From an uncultured Campylobacter sp. (GTDB taxonomy: Bacteria; Campylobacterota; Campylobacteria; Campylobacterales; Campylobacteraceae), in assembly GCF_937997595.1 (NCBI RefSeq), contig NZ_CALKTS010000304.1:1-31170 (forward strand): DNA of 31,170 bases, written 5' to 3'. Every line of letters begins with the position of its first letter. The first letter of the stretch is position 1. Positions 24,496 to 31,170 of the stretch are shown here, one piece after another. A program made the translations under genes and the position numbers. Below the pieces are notes generated by a model, which saw only the letters and a list, made by a program, of their open reading frames with translations, was not told the DNA's origin and made no database searches.

Positions 24496-24913
24496 CACAA
24501 CCCTCCTTTTGCTCGCCCCTAAATTTCGATTTTAAAAATTTCACGACGCCTCTTTTGCGACACGCTTTGAAATTTTGACCGCGCGATCTTAGAATTTCAT
24601 CGCTTGCGATTGCCGCGCCGCAACTTCCGCGCGCTAAGAAGGCGCGATAAAATTCGTCGCAGCGGGATCTGAAATTTAAAGGGGCGCGGTTAAAATTTAA
24701 AACGGGGCTTTGTTTTGCCGTAAAATTTAGAGGCGCATTTTGTTTAGATTTGAAATTTAAAGCGCGGGTGCATTTAGGCTCGGAATTTAAAGCGGCGGTG
24801 CGTTTAAAATTTAGGGCCGCGCTCGTTGCGGCATTAAAATTTAAAGCCTCTGCGCGCTCGGATTTGAAATTTAAGATCGTGCCCCGTTTTGGACGGCTCG
24901 CCGCGCGGCTCAT
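24479..24913 (-). CDS. Low-complexity LNF-repeat ORF between lysA and pheA
   Basis: A 144-codon ORF that exactly fills the gap between lysA and pheA. Its ATG overlaps the lysA stop in ATGA and is preceded by AAAAGG. Its end overlaps pheA by 17 bases. Residues about 13-80 are eight imperfect units of about ten residues, each with LNF (ILNFKSERAE, ALNFNAATSA, ALNFKSKQNA, PLNFTAKQSP and others); the rest is basic and cysteine-containing. No family is recognised. In C. jejuni this position is held by a HAD-type hydrolase gene (Cj0315), to which this ORF shows no resemblance. Translation is plausible from the context. A functional protein is uncertain; it may be a spacer that keeps ribosomes running into pheA. 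Confidence 0.4.
   Translation of the reverse strand: MSRAASRPKRGTILNFKSERAEALNFNAATSAALNFKRTAALNSEPKCTRALNFKSKQNAPLNFTAKQSPVLNFNRAPLNFRSRCDEFYRAFLARGSCGAAIASDEILRSRGQNFKACRKRGVVKFLKSKFRGEQKEGCDAKHR
24668..24876. repeat. 30-nt phased AAATTT array
   Basis: RAATTT hexamers begin at 24672, 24693, 24723, 24753, 24783, 24807, 24837 and 24867. The steps are 21, 30, 30, 30, 24, 30 and 30, all multiples of three. The flanking word is mostly TTAAAATTTAAAG or GAAATTTAAAG. The bases between the hexamers are diverged. Confidence 0.8.
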
Positions 24914-26400
24914 ACGAGATCCTTTTCGAGCGCGATTAGATCATCAAAGCTCTCGCGCCTTCTGATTAGGCGGTCCTGCCCGTCGTAAACTGCGACCTCG
25001 GCGGCGCGACAGCGGGTGTTGTAGTTGCTCGACATCGAAAAGCCGTAGGCGCCGGCGCTTTTGATCGCGAGCAGATCGCCGCTTTGCAAGCAGGGCAAGC
25101 TCACCCCTTTGGCTAGAAAATCGCCGCTTTCGCAGATCGGTCCTACGACGTCGCAGAGGCTTAAGCTCTCTGCAGAGCTTTGCGGCGCAGAATTATCCAC
25201 GGCGGAGCTTAGATTAGAGGAATTCTGTGGCTCGAAATTTCCTTGCAAGCTTTGTGAAACGCCGTTTTGCGGCGTAGAATTTTGCGGTGCGAAATCCTCT
25301 GAAGCGGACTTAGCCTCGATGCCGAAAGCTTTGCTATGCGTGGAATTCTGCGCCGTGAAATTCTCGGCTAAATCTTGCGTAATGCCGCTTTGCTGAGAGG
25401 AATTTCGTGCCGTAGAATTTTCGGTGTCGTTTTGGCTCGCGCAGCTTTCGCAGGCGAAATTCTGCTCGCTTACAAGCTCGATTTTATGGTGCGCGCCGTA
25501 GAGACTCGGGCGTATGAGATCGTTCATCGCGCCGTCAACGATAACGAAGCGCTTGCCGCAGTTTTGTTTTTCGTAAAGCACGCGGGTAAGAAATACCCCC
25601 GCAGCCCCCGCGATGAAGCGCCCCGGCTCGCACACGATCGTGACATCTAGCCCGCTTAGGCTGCGCAAAATCCCCTGCGCGTAGTCGTAGAGCACGATCT
25701 GCTTTTCATCCTCGTAGCGGATGCCGATGCCGCCGCCCACGTCGAAAAACTTTATATCGATCTCAAGGGCTCGCAGCTCGCGCAGCAGATCGCTTACGAT
25801 CTTTGCCGCATCGCAGATCGGCGCGATCTCCGTAAGCTGGCTGCCGATGTGAAAGTGGATGCCGACGGGATTTAAAAATTTGCTCTTTTTGGCGTAGATA
25901 TACATCTTGCGCGCAGTCTCGATGCTGACGCCGAATTTGTTCTCATTTAGCCCCGTGGAGATGTAGGGGTGGGTCTTGGCGTCAACGTTCGGATTTACGC
26001 GGATGCTGATGCGAGCGGGCTTATTTAGCTTTTGCGCGATTTGCTCTAAGCGCAGCATCTCGGCTTCGCTTTCTAAATTTATCAGCAAGATGTCCGACTT
26101 TAGCGCAAATTCTAGCTCGCTGTCTTGCTTGCCGACGCCAGAGAATATAATCTTATAGCTCTTTGCGCCGATATACAGAGCGCGGCGCAGCTCGCCGATG
26201 CTGACGCAATCAAAGCCGCTGCCCAGATCCGATAGAAATTTTAAAATACTTAAATTCGAGCTTGCCTTAATCGCGAAGCAAACGAGCGACTTGCGCGCTG
26301 CGAAGGCCTCTTTGAGCGCTATGAAATTCTTTTGTATCTCGTTAAAATCGTAAACGTATAAAGGAGTGCCGTATTTGCGGGCTAAGCTTGAATAATCCAT
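24910..26400 (-). CDS. lysA: Diaminopimelate decarboxylase with ~100-residue repeat insertion
   Basis: LysA converts meso-diaminopimelate to lysine. All family landmarks are present: PLYVYDFN, the PLP lysine K45 in FAIKASSN, GIHFHIGSQLTE, DVGGGIGIRYE, CEPGRFIAGAAG, DGAMNDLIRPSLYGAHH, the active-site CESGDFLAKG, and AGAYGFSMSSNYNTR. Between HHKIELV and SLCDVVGPICESGDF, about residues 308-411, lies an extra Asn/Gln/Ser-rich segment of about 19-residue repeats (for example FAPQNSTPQNGVSQSLQG). It brings the protein to 496 residues instead of about 400. The insertion point is a variable loop before the conserved cysteine, so activity may be kept. The ATG at 26400 starts the homology. The gene order lptG-lysA-pheA is that of Campylobacter. 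Confidence 0.93.
   Translation of the reverse strand: MDYSSLARKYGTPLYVYDFNEIQKNFIALKEAFAARKSLVCFAIKASSNLSILKFLSDLGSGFDCVSIGELRRALYIGAKSYKIIFSGVGKQDSELEFALKSDILLINLESEAEMLRLEQIAQKLNKPARISIRVNPNVDAKTHPYISTGLNENKFGVSIETARKMYIYAKKSKFLNPVGIHFHIGSQLTEIAPICDAAKIVSDLLRELRALEIDIKFFDVGGGIGIRYEDEKQIVLYDYAQGILRSLSGLDVTIVCEPGRFIAGAAGVFLTRVLYEKQNCGKRFVIVDGAMNDLIRPSLYGAHHKIELVSEQNFACESCASQNDTENSTARNSSQQSGITQDLAENFTAQNSTHSKAFGIEAKSASEDFAPQNSTPQNGVSQSLQGNFEPQNSSNLSSAVDNSAPQSSAESLSLCDVVGPICESGDFLAKGVSLPCLQSGDLLAIKSAGAYGFSMSSNYNTRCRAAEVAVYDGQDRLIRRRESFDDLIALEKDLV
25160..25475. repeat. 57-nt repeat array inserted in lysA
   Basis: Units begin at GAATTY words at 25220, 25277, 25343 and 25400, with a further partial unit marked by AAATTC at 25457. 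Spacings are 57, 66, 57 and 57. In the four full units a second AATT or AATC word lies exactly 15 bases on (25235, 25292, 25358, 25415). All spacings are multiples of three, so lysA stays in frame. Confidence 0.85.
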
Positions 26401-26446
26401 AGAATTTCCACCGATAAATTTTTGCGCCATTCTAACAAATCAAGGC

Positions 26447-27493
26447 TTAACGATGCTTAAAAACCAAAAATGCTGCAAAGCCTAATAACGCTGTTATGGG
26501 CACGATAATGCCAAGTTCTGGGATGATGACGCCGTTGAGAGAAAACCTAATTAACACGAAAAGCACGCCCCAGGCGCATAGCGTAGCGATAAAAAATCCA
26601 AAACTTAGCAGCGCGAGATTAAAAAATCGCCCCGTAACGGGCAGGTAATAATACAGCACCAATACCGCTAAAGGCGCAAATAACGGAAAAAATATCATAT
26701 TATAAAGACTTGCTTTTATAGTGGAGATATTCACGCCTTGATGCGAAAAGGTGCGGATCGAACGCAAAGCATCCCTGATCGAATATACATTACTCGTATC
26801 ATAAACGCTTGCAATTGAGCTTGGATCAAAGCCCTTAAGCGCCTCGCTCTGCGCGCTAAGCTTACTTTTTAATCCACTTCCTCCAAGTTTAAGCTGCGCT
26901 GGTAAAGTAGTAGTATTTACGTCGCGCAGATGCCAAATTTTACCTGCGTATTCGCCAGAGCTTGCATGCGAGCGTGAAGCAACGGAGTTATCACCCATAT
27001 CAAAGATCGTTATATCATTTGCGTTTTTGCCGTTTAGAGCTTTGATGTAGATATATTTACCCTCAAATTTCAAAAACATATCTCCCCCCGTAGGCGATAA
27101 ATCGGTTAAATTCTTTTGAAATTTTAATGCGTATGCAAACGGGGTGGAATTTAAAGCTATAAAGCCTGCAGTAATCGCAAGTGCGATCAAAAATGGAGGG
27201 ATTATCAGAGCGTTTTTGCTAACTCCAAGCGCATAAAAGCTCACCAGCTCGTTGCTACGGATCATATTAAAGCCCATCAAAATAAGCGCAAAAATAAGAC
27301 TTAGCGGCAGCGTGTAGCTAAGCGCGACCGCTGCGGTTAGAGCGATATACAAAAGAGCGGTATTCGCGCTTGAAGGAAAATCTTTGAGATTGGTAAGCAC
27401 ATCGATGCCTACGTAAAAGCATTCAAGGGCTATTAGAAGGATAAAAAAATACTTCAGATAGGAAAGAGCCGCGTATTTTACGTATAACTTCAC
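26447..27493 (-). CDS. lptG: LptF/LptG-family lipopolysaccharide export permease
   Basis: A 348-residue YjgP/YjgQ-family inner-membrane protein. Six transmembrane helices are arranged as three N-terminal (residues about 10-115), a large periplasmic beta domain (about 120-260), and three C-terminal. Typical features are LSLIFALILMGFNMIRSNELVSFYALGVS near the second and third helices and the late FFPLFAPLAVLVLYYYLP. It would form, with a paralogue and LptB, the ABC exporter that extracts lipopolysaccharide. Assigning it as G rather than F rests on its place beside pth and lysA in Campylobacter. The start is GTG, overlapping the pth stop in GTGA. Confidence 0.85.
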   Translation of the reverse strand: MKLYVKYAALSYLKYFFILLIALECFYVGIDVLTNLKDFPSSANTALLYIALTAAVALSYTLPLSLIFALILMGFNMIRSNELVSFYALGVSKNALIIPPFLIALAITAGFIALNSTPFAYALKFQKNLTDLSPTGGDMFLKFEGKYIYIKALNGKNANDITIFDMGDNSVASRSHASSGEYAGKIWHLRDVNTTTLPAQLKLGGSGLKSKLSAQSEALKGFDPSSIASVYDTSNVYSIRDALRSIRTFSHQGVNISTIKASLYNMIFFPLFAPLAVLVLYYYLPVTGRFFNLALLSFGFFIATLCAWGVLFVLIRFSLNGVIIPELGIIVPITALLGFAAFLVFKHR

Positions 27494-28047
27494 GCCTTAG
27501 CCTTTTTAATCGTAAATTTTTGCGCGATCTGCTCTATATCCGAGCAAATGAGCTCCTCTACCGCGCGCGCGACGTAGGGTAAAATTTCGCCTAGCTTTTC
27601 GCGCTCGCTTTCGTTAAAATTTCCAAGCACGAAATTTGCCGCATCCTGCCCTTGCTGTTTTTTACCCACGCCGATACGCACGCGCTCGTAATCCGCGCCG
27701 ATTAGCGCGTCGATCGATTTGATCCCGTTGTGCCCGCCGCTACTGCCGCCTTTTTTAAATTTAACGGCGCCCAGATCCAAATCTATATCGTCGTGCACCA
27801 CAATGATGCGCTCGGGCTTATAAAAATCATTCACCGCCTTTACGGAGTTGCCGCTTAAGTTCATAAAAGTTTGGGGTTTTAAAAGAAGAAGCGAGCCCTT
27901 TTTAAAAAGCTCGCCTTGGAATTTAGACGAGCCGAGCTCGCTAAAGCCGCCCGTCTTTAAAATTTCGTCGATTAGCATAAAACCGACGTTATGTCTGGTA
28001 TCTGCGTATTTCTGAGCAGGATTCCCAAGTCCTGCGATCAGTATCAT
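27490..28047 (-). CDS. pth: Peptidyl-tRNA hydrolase
   Basis: A 185-residue Pth that frees tRNA from stalled peptidyl-tRNA. The N-terminus MILIAGLGNPAQKYADTRHN contains the conserved GLGNP and the catalytic histidine in TRHNVGFM. FMNLSGNSVKAVNDFYK, VVHDDIDLDLG and SSGGHNGIKSI complete the family pattern. It lies nine bases after rplY and overlaps lptG by four bases, so it is part of one operon. The pairing rplY-pth is widely conserved. Confidence 0.97.
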   Translation of the reverse strand: MILIAGLGNPAQKYADTRHNVGFMLIDEILKTGGFSELGSSKFQGELFKKGSLLLLKPQTFMNLSGNSVKAVNDFYKPERIIVVHDDIDLDLGAVKFKKGGSSGGHNGIKSIDALIGADYERVRIGVGKKQQGQDAANFVLGNFNESEREKLGEILPYVARAVEELICSDIEQIAQKFTIKKAKA

Positions 28048-28055
28048 AGGCGCCC

Positions 28056-28592
28056 CTATTTAGCCGAAGTAACTCCGACTACCGCTACTGAGCCGTCTAG
28101 GATGATGCTGACGCCCTCTTTTACGGGGATGTCGCGGATCAAAAGCGAATCGCCTACATCAAGATCGGTTACATCCAGCGTAAAATCGTTTGGTAGATCT
28201 TTGCCTGCGCATTTTACGGCGATACGGCGCTTGGATTGCACCAAAATACCTTTGTTTTTTAGTCCTTTAGCGACGCCAGTTACCTTAACCGGCACTAAAT
28301 ATTTGCTTACGACGTCATCCTGAACTACTCGCAAATCTACGTGAGTTAGGGTATTTGTGACAGGGTGCTTTTGGTATTCTTGCACTATAACGCGATATGT
28401 CTTACCGCCCACGCTAACCTCGAAAGGAAGATCTTCTTTTGCACGCATAGCCTTGATAAAGTCGTTTACTTTAAACGCTGCGTTAATATTTTCAAATCCT
28501 TTCGCATAAATATTAGCGATTAGATAACCATCTCGTTTTAGGGATTTTGAAGCCCTTTTACCGATACTATCTCTAACGATACCTTCTAACAT
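28056..28592 (-). CDS. rplY: 50S ribosomal protein bL25, CTC form
   Basis: A 178-residue long-form bL25 (general stress protein CTC type). The N-terminal 5S-rRNA-binding domain spans residues 1-95 (MLEGIVRDSIGKRASKSLKR, then HPVTNTLTHVDLRVV). The C-terminal beta domain includes VPVKVTGVAKGLKNKGIL and DVTDLDVGDSLLIRDI. The ATG at 28592 follows AAAGGA and begins the homology; a longer upstream frame has no support. It leads into pth after eight to nine bases. The sequence upstream (28593-28690) probably contains the operon promoter. Confidence 0.95.
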   Translation of the reverse strand: MLEGIVRDSIGKRASKSLKRDGYLIANIYAKGFENINAAFKVNDFIKAMRAKEDLPFEVSVGGKTYRVIVQEYQKHPVTNTLTHVDLRVVQDDVVSKYLVPVKVTGVAKGLKNKGILVQSKRRIAVKCAGKDLPNDFTLDVTDLDVGDSLLIRDIPVKEGVSIILDGSVAVVGVTSAK

Positions 28593-28690
28593 TAGGTTTC
28601 CTTTGTGAAAAAATGAAGCGTGATAATAGCTAAATGTTGCTTTAAATCTATTTAATCGCTTTAATCGCTTATTGGAATTCAAAGGCGAAT

Positions 28691-29011
28691 TTAATCCGCC
28701 ATCTTATAAAAATCACCCACAATCTTATAGAATTCCACATCCTTCATAACGGCCCTTTTTACCTTTCTCGGCTGCCCTGTTTTGGTTATCGTCTCTATTT
28801 CTTCGCGCTCGCCAGTATCTACTTGGGTTTTATTTAAGGCTTTTTCTTTTATCGAGATTAAATTTGCGCCGTATTTTTCAGCTTTTCTTAGAAATTCATA
28901 TTCCGTTCTTTTGAAATCTTCCCCCTGTTCTTCGATATTTTTTACTACTAGTCTGATTTTTTTGCCATTTTCTTTAAGCTCATCTAATTCTTTTTCATCG
29001 TCTATTTGCAT
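28691..29011 (-). CDS. Small charged hypothetical protein
   Basis: A 106-residue, highly charged, probably helical protein (MQIDDEKELDELKENGKKIR at the start, ending in FYKIVGDFYKMAD). No signal peptide, membrane segment or known domain is seen. The ribosome site (AAAGAAAC) is weak, and the gene follows the coiled-coil membrane protein after 19 bases, so it is probably translated from the same message. The function is unknown. Confidence 0.55.
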   Translation of the reverse strand: MQIDDEKELDELKENGKKIRLVVKNIEEQGEDFKRTEYEFLRKAEKYGANLISIKEKALNKTQVDTGEREEIETITKTGQPRKVKRAVMKDVEFYKIVGDFYKMAD

Positions 29012-29030
29012 TATTGTTTCTTTTAAACGC

Positions 29031-29489
29031 TCAAAAATTTTTTTTATGTTCTTCTATTTGTCGTTGCCTTTCAGCTTCTTTTTCAGCTTTTATTCTTTGT
29101 CTTTCAGCTTCCTCTTTGGCTCGGATCCTTTTTCGTTTAGCCTCCTCCTCAGCCTCTCTTTTTAGTCTTTCTTCTCTTATTTGCTTTCTTTCTGCTTTTT
29201 CCTCGGCTTCCAGTCTTTCTTTTTCGGCTTTCTCTTTAGCTTCCATTTCATCTTTTATTACACCCGAATGCATCATTATTGATATACCAATAAAAATACT
29301 CATACTTATAAGCCCTGCGATATCTATATTTACTCCAAGCCAATCGGTAATTAAAAAGCTCACTAAGCTTAATATAAATAAAAATACAGCTGCATTCCGA
29401 AATGCTCTTCTCCACTTGATAAAAAGTGCTATAAGTATAACTAGAGTAATTGGCGTCAGCACCGAAACTATGTTATGAACGGTTTCCAT
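29031..29489 (-). CDS. Membrane protein with long charged helix
   Basis: A 152-residue protein. Residues about 8-75 contain three hydrophobic segments (ITLVILIALFI, AAVFLFILSLVSFLI, and LISMSIFIGISIMM). Residues about 77-150 are almost wholly E, K, R and A in alternating charge blocks (for example KEKAEKERLEAEEKAERKQ), consistent with a single stable alpha-helix or coiled coil projecting into the cytoplasm or periplasm, as in TolA-like stalks. The start is supported by an upstream AAAGGAGAAAA. It lies between the nuclease-like gene and the small charged ORF, all in the same direction. The role is unknown; a tether or scaffold is possible. Confidence 0.65.
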   Translation of the reverse strand: METVHNIVSVLTPITLVILIALFIKWRRAFRNAAVFLFILSLVSFLITDWLGVNIDIAGLISMSIFIGISIMMHSGVIKDEMEAKEKAEKERLEAEEKAERKQIREERLKREAEEEAKRKRIRAKEEAERQRIKAEKEAERQRQIEEHKKNF

Positions 29490-29525
29490 TTTTTCTCCTT
29501 TATTTTTTAAAAAATACGTGACTTA

Positions 29526-30728
29526 TCACGCACCTTGTTTATGCCGTAAAATCGTCATAATTAGCCGCTCTCCCATAATTTCATAAAAATCCTTTTTGTA
29601 TTCGCTCGCATGCTTTCGCAGCGCGTCTTTGAATTCGTCGTAGAATTTGAAGCTGCATTCGTGAGTTTCAAAAAATTTTAAAAGCACGCTGTATCTTATG
29701 ACCGAATAGCGCCCATACTCATCAAATTTTGCCAACTCTCTATCCGCATAGCTATAATCAGGTAGAAGCAAAAAACACTTTGCTCTGCCGCCTGAATCCT
29801 GCTTATCGGCAATCTTTGAGTATTTATCTAGCTGAGAGCGTATTACGCCGCTTTGCAAATCGTGTCTTATCCCGTTGATACCGGATTTGATCTTATTTTC
29901 GATGACGATTGCGTGGTTTTGATCTTTTATGAAAATATCTATATTTTTGTATTCTCTTAAAATTTGCGCGTCCTCGCTTATGTTTAGCCGTAAAATTTCG
30001 CTCGCAAATTTTAAAAATAGCTGCGCATCGTTTCGCAAATAATAGACTATCCAATTTGAAAAGCTTAACTCATCGTCCATCTTGCCGATTATCTCTAAGA
30101 TATTTTGCTCTTTAGCTTTGAAATTTAAAATTTCATTTAGCCCGATCCGCTTCGTAGTATCGTTCTCTTGCCAAAGCTCGGGCGCGAAAATTTTATCCAG
30201 CGCGCTTTCGCCCTGGACATATTGCTTTAAAGATTGCGAGGAAAATTTAAATGGCACTAAAAAATGCGTTTCGTCTATCAGTTTCTCATCATCAACGATG
30301 TAAAATTTAAATCTTGGTTTTTTAAAATTCGACGTCTCAAACGTTATATACGCCGCATTGGGGCTATCGTTTTCGCTTTCAAATAGCTCGTTTAGAAGCA
30401 CACCGCCGTAAGCGATATTTTGTGCTTCAATCATTTCGGATTGTCTTTTAAGCTCCTCTTTAGCGCCGCGCTTTCTGCCGCAGACAAAAAGCTCATCGCT
30501 CAAAAGCAGTTTTAACTCGCTAGCGCAAGCTAAAATTTCAAAACAATGTTTCGAGATAGCACGCACTAAAAGAACTTTGTGTGCATCCTTCGCATCCTCA
30601 TTTATCGTGCCGTAGGGATTTACGTAGATGTAGTGCCTGCCGTTATCTGCCTTAAAAAGATTGATGATTTCGTGCCCCAAGCTCTCGTTCAAATAGCCGC
30701 CAGAAAACATTCGATTTATAATTATCAT
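29526..30728 (-). CDS. PD-(D/E)XK nuclease-superfamily protein
   Basis: A 400-residue protein. The C-terminal half carries a PD-(D/E)XK core: NWIVYYLRNDAQLFLKF (about residue 222), then NIDIFIKDQNHAIVIENKIKSG, where the aspartate in IDIF and the E-x-K in IENKI are the expected catalytic residues, followed by QLDKYSKI and a LLLPDYSY strand. This arrangement resembles the PDDEXK_4 group found in defence-associated and orphan nucleases. The N-terminal half (RMFSGGYLNESLGHEIINLF, then GRHYIYVNPYGTIN) is a domain I do not recognise. The ATG lies one base after the stop of the preceding gene (TGA-g-ATG), so the two are coupled. Endonuclease activity is inferred. Confidence 0.75.
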   Translation of the reverse strand: MIIINRMFSGGYLNESLGHEIINLFKADNGRHYIYVNPYGTINEDAKDAHKVLLVRAISKHCFEILACASELKLLLSDELFVCGRKRGAKEELKRQSEMIEAQNIAYGGVLLNELFESENDSPNAAYITFETSNFKKPRFKFYIVDDEKLIDETHFLVPFKFSSQSLKQYVQGESALDKIFAPELWQENDTTKRIGLNEILNFKAKEQNILEIIGKMDDELSFSNWIVYYLRNDAQLFLKFASEILRLNISEDAQILREYKNIDIFIKDQNHAIVIENKIKSGINGIRHDLQSGVIRSQLDKYSKIADKQDSGGRAKCFLLLPDYSYADRELAKFDEYGRYSVIRYSVLLKFFETHECSFKFYDEFKDALRKHASEYKKDFYEIMGERLIMTILRHKQGA

Positions 30729-30729
30729 C

Positions 30730-31170
30730 TCAGAATAAATTCCTATCTATATTTTTGGCGCTAAATTTAAGTACGCATTCTCGTATGGCGTTGCGTACTT
30801 CGTCGCGCTTTTGTTTGTCATAAAAATATAATCCCGTCGAGCCGAAGCTTCCAAAGACGTAGAGATAATATCTTGTTTGGATATCATTAATGCGCCGCCC
30901 CAATCTAGCGCTTTTGGAACTCATCCTAAAAAATTTAATCACCGCTAGGAAAATTTTAAAAATATTTGCGCTTTTTACCTCTTTTTTCTCTAAGCGCATA
31001 TCCTCGATTTGATCTGCCGTGACGGTTCTGCTGCGCATTAAATTCCAATACGGCGCGCAGAGCAAAACGGCTACAATGCTATTTTCAACGTCGCTTCTAG
31101 GGAAGGTGATTTTGCCCGTTTGCATATCGATCAGGTATCTTTTGTTTTTGTTGTAGATCAAAATGCTTTG
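30730..31170 (-). CDS. Hypothetical protein, 5' end outside the window
   Basis: At least 146 residues, open to the window edge, with the N-terminus beyond it. The visible part has DVENSIVAVLLCAPYWNLM, a central basic and hydrophobic stretch (IFKIFLAVIKFFRMSSKSARLG) and TRYYLYVFGSFGSTGLYFYD near the end. No family is recognised. One base separates it from the nuclease-like gene, so they are probably one functional pair. A TTG at 31161 could be a start, but the frame is open upstream of it and no ribosome site can be judged. Confidence 0.6.
   Translation of the reverse strand, partial: QSILIYNKNKRYLIDMQTGKITFPRSDVENSIVAVLLCAPYWNLMRSRTVTADQIEDMRLEKKEVKSANIFKIFLAVIKFFRMSSKSARLGRRINDIQTRYYLYVFGSFGSTGLYFYDKQKRDEVRNAIRECVLKFSAKNIDRNLF

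Noticed and set aside
24660..24880. Possible CRISPR array in the regularly spaced AAATTT tract
   Set aside because: The repeated word is only 6-13 bases, spacers are not of constant length, and no cas genes are near.
25160..25475. Insertion sequence inside lysA
   Set aside because: No transposase, no terminal inverted repeats, and the reading frame is kept by units of multiples of three.
29014..29478. Plus-strand phenylalanine- and serine-rich frame
   Set aside because: It is the antisense shadow of the charged-helix region of the minus-strand membrane protein.

Overview
The window looks like chromosome of a non-motile Campylobacter, most likely C. gracilis or a close relative (inferred from content, not from a database search). 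Three things point there. The gene order rplY-pth-lptG-lysA-pheA-hisC-dxs-perR-ubiE-xseA-serC follows the Campylobacter backbone. The base composition is moderate, and the word AAATTT is strikingly over-used. The flagellar genes fliF, fliG and fliH, which sit between hisC and dxs in motile campylobacters such as C. jejuni, are absent.

Layout. Bases 1-475 are the 3' end of guaA. Bases 476-3160 are an AT-rich, apparently acquired two-gene module: a beta-class DNA methyltransferase and a DGQHR-domain protein. It abuts a flavodoxin-fold NAD(P)H oxidoreductase gene that carries a frameshift (3166-3767). Next come a small membrane protein, a propeller-like protein with an in-frame repeat tract (4362-5675), and, on the minus strand, the carbon-starvation/peptide transporter pair cstA-ybdD. 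Divergent from cstA is a five-gene operon (8948-13180): BtuC/FecCD permease, ATPase, periplasmic binding protein, ChuW/HutW-type radical SAM enzyme and flavodoxin. It matches the fusobacterial hmu logic of haem import, anaerobic ring opening and reduction. It is preceded by a long stem-loop leader and a 62-codon translationally coupled ORF. After two poorly conserved stretches (13181-13773 and 14461-14905) and two orphan genes, the rest is a minus-strand housekeeping block: rplY, pth, lptG, lysA, a low-complexity ORF, pheA, hisC, dxs, perR, a CYTH/CHAD protein, ubiE, xseA and serC. The far right (28691-31170) holds four minus-strand genes of unknown role, including a PD-(D/E)XK-like nuclease and a membrane protein with a long charged helix.

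The most unusual signal is a set of three in-frame tandem tracts in which an AATT-centred hexamer (RAATTY) recurs with exact phasing. The period is 24 nt inside the 4362-5675 protein, 30 nt in the ORF between lysA and pheA, and about 57 nt with 15-nt pairs inside lysA itself. In lysA this adds about 100 Asn/Gln/Ser-rich residues to an otherwise intact enzyme. RAATTY is the motif methylated by CtsM in C. jejuni and needed there for natural transformation, so the tracts may be linked to self-DNA marking or uptake. That link is a hypothesis; slippage-driven minisatellite growth is the main alternative.
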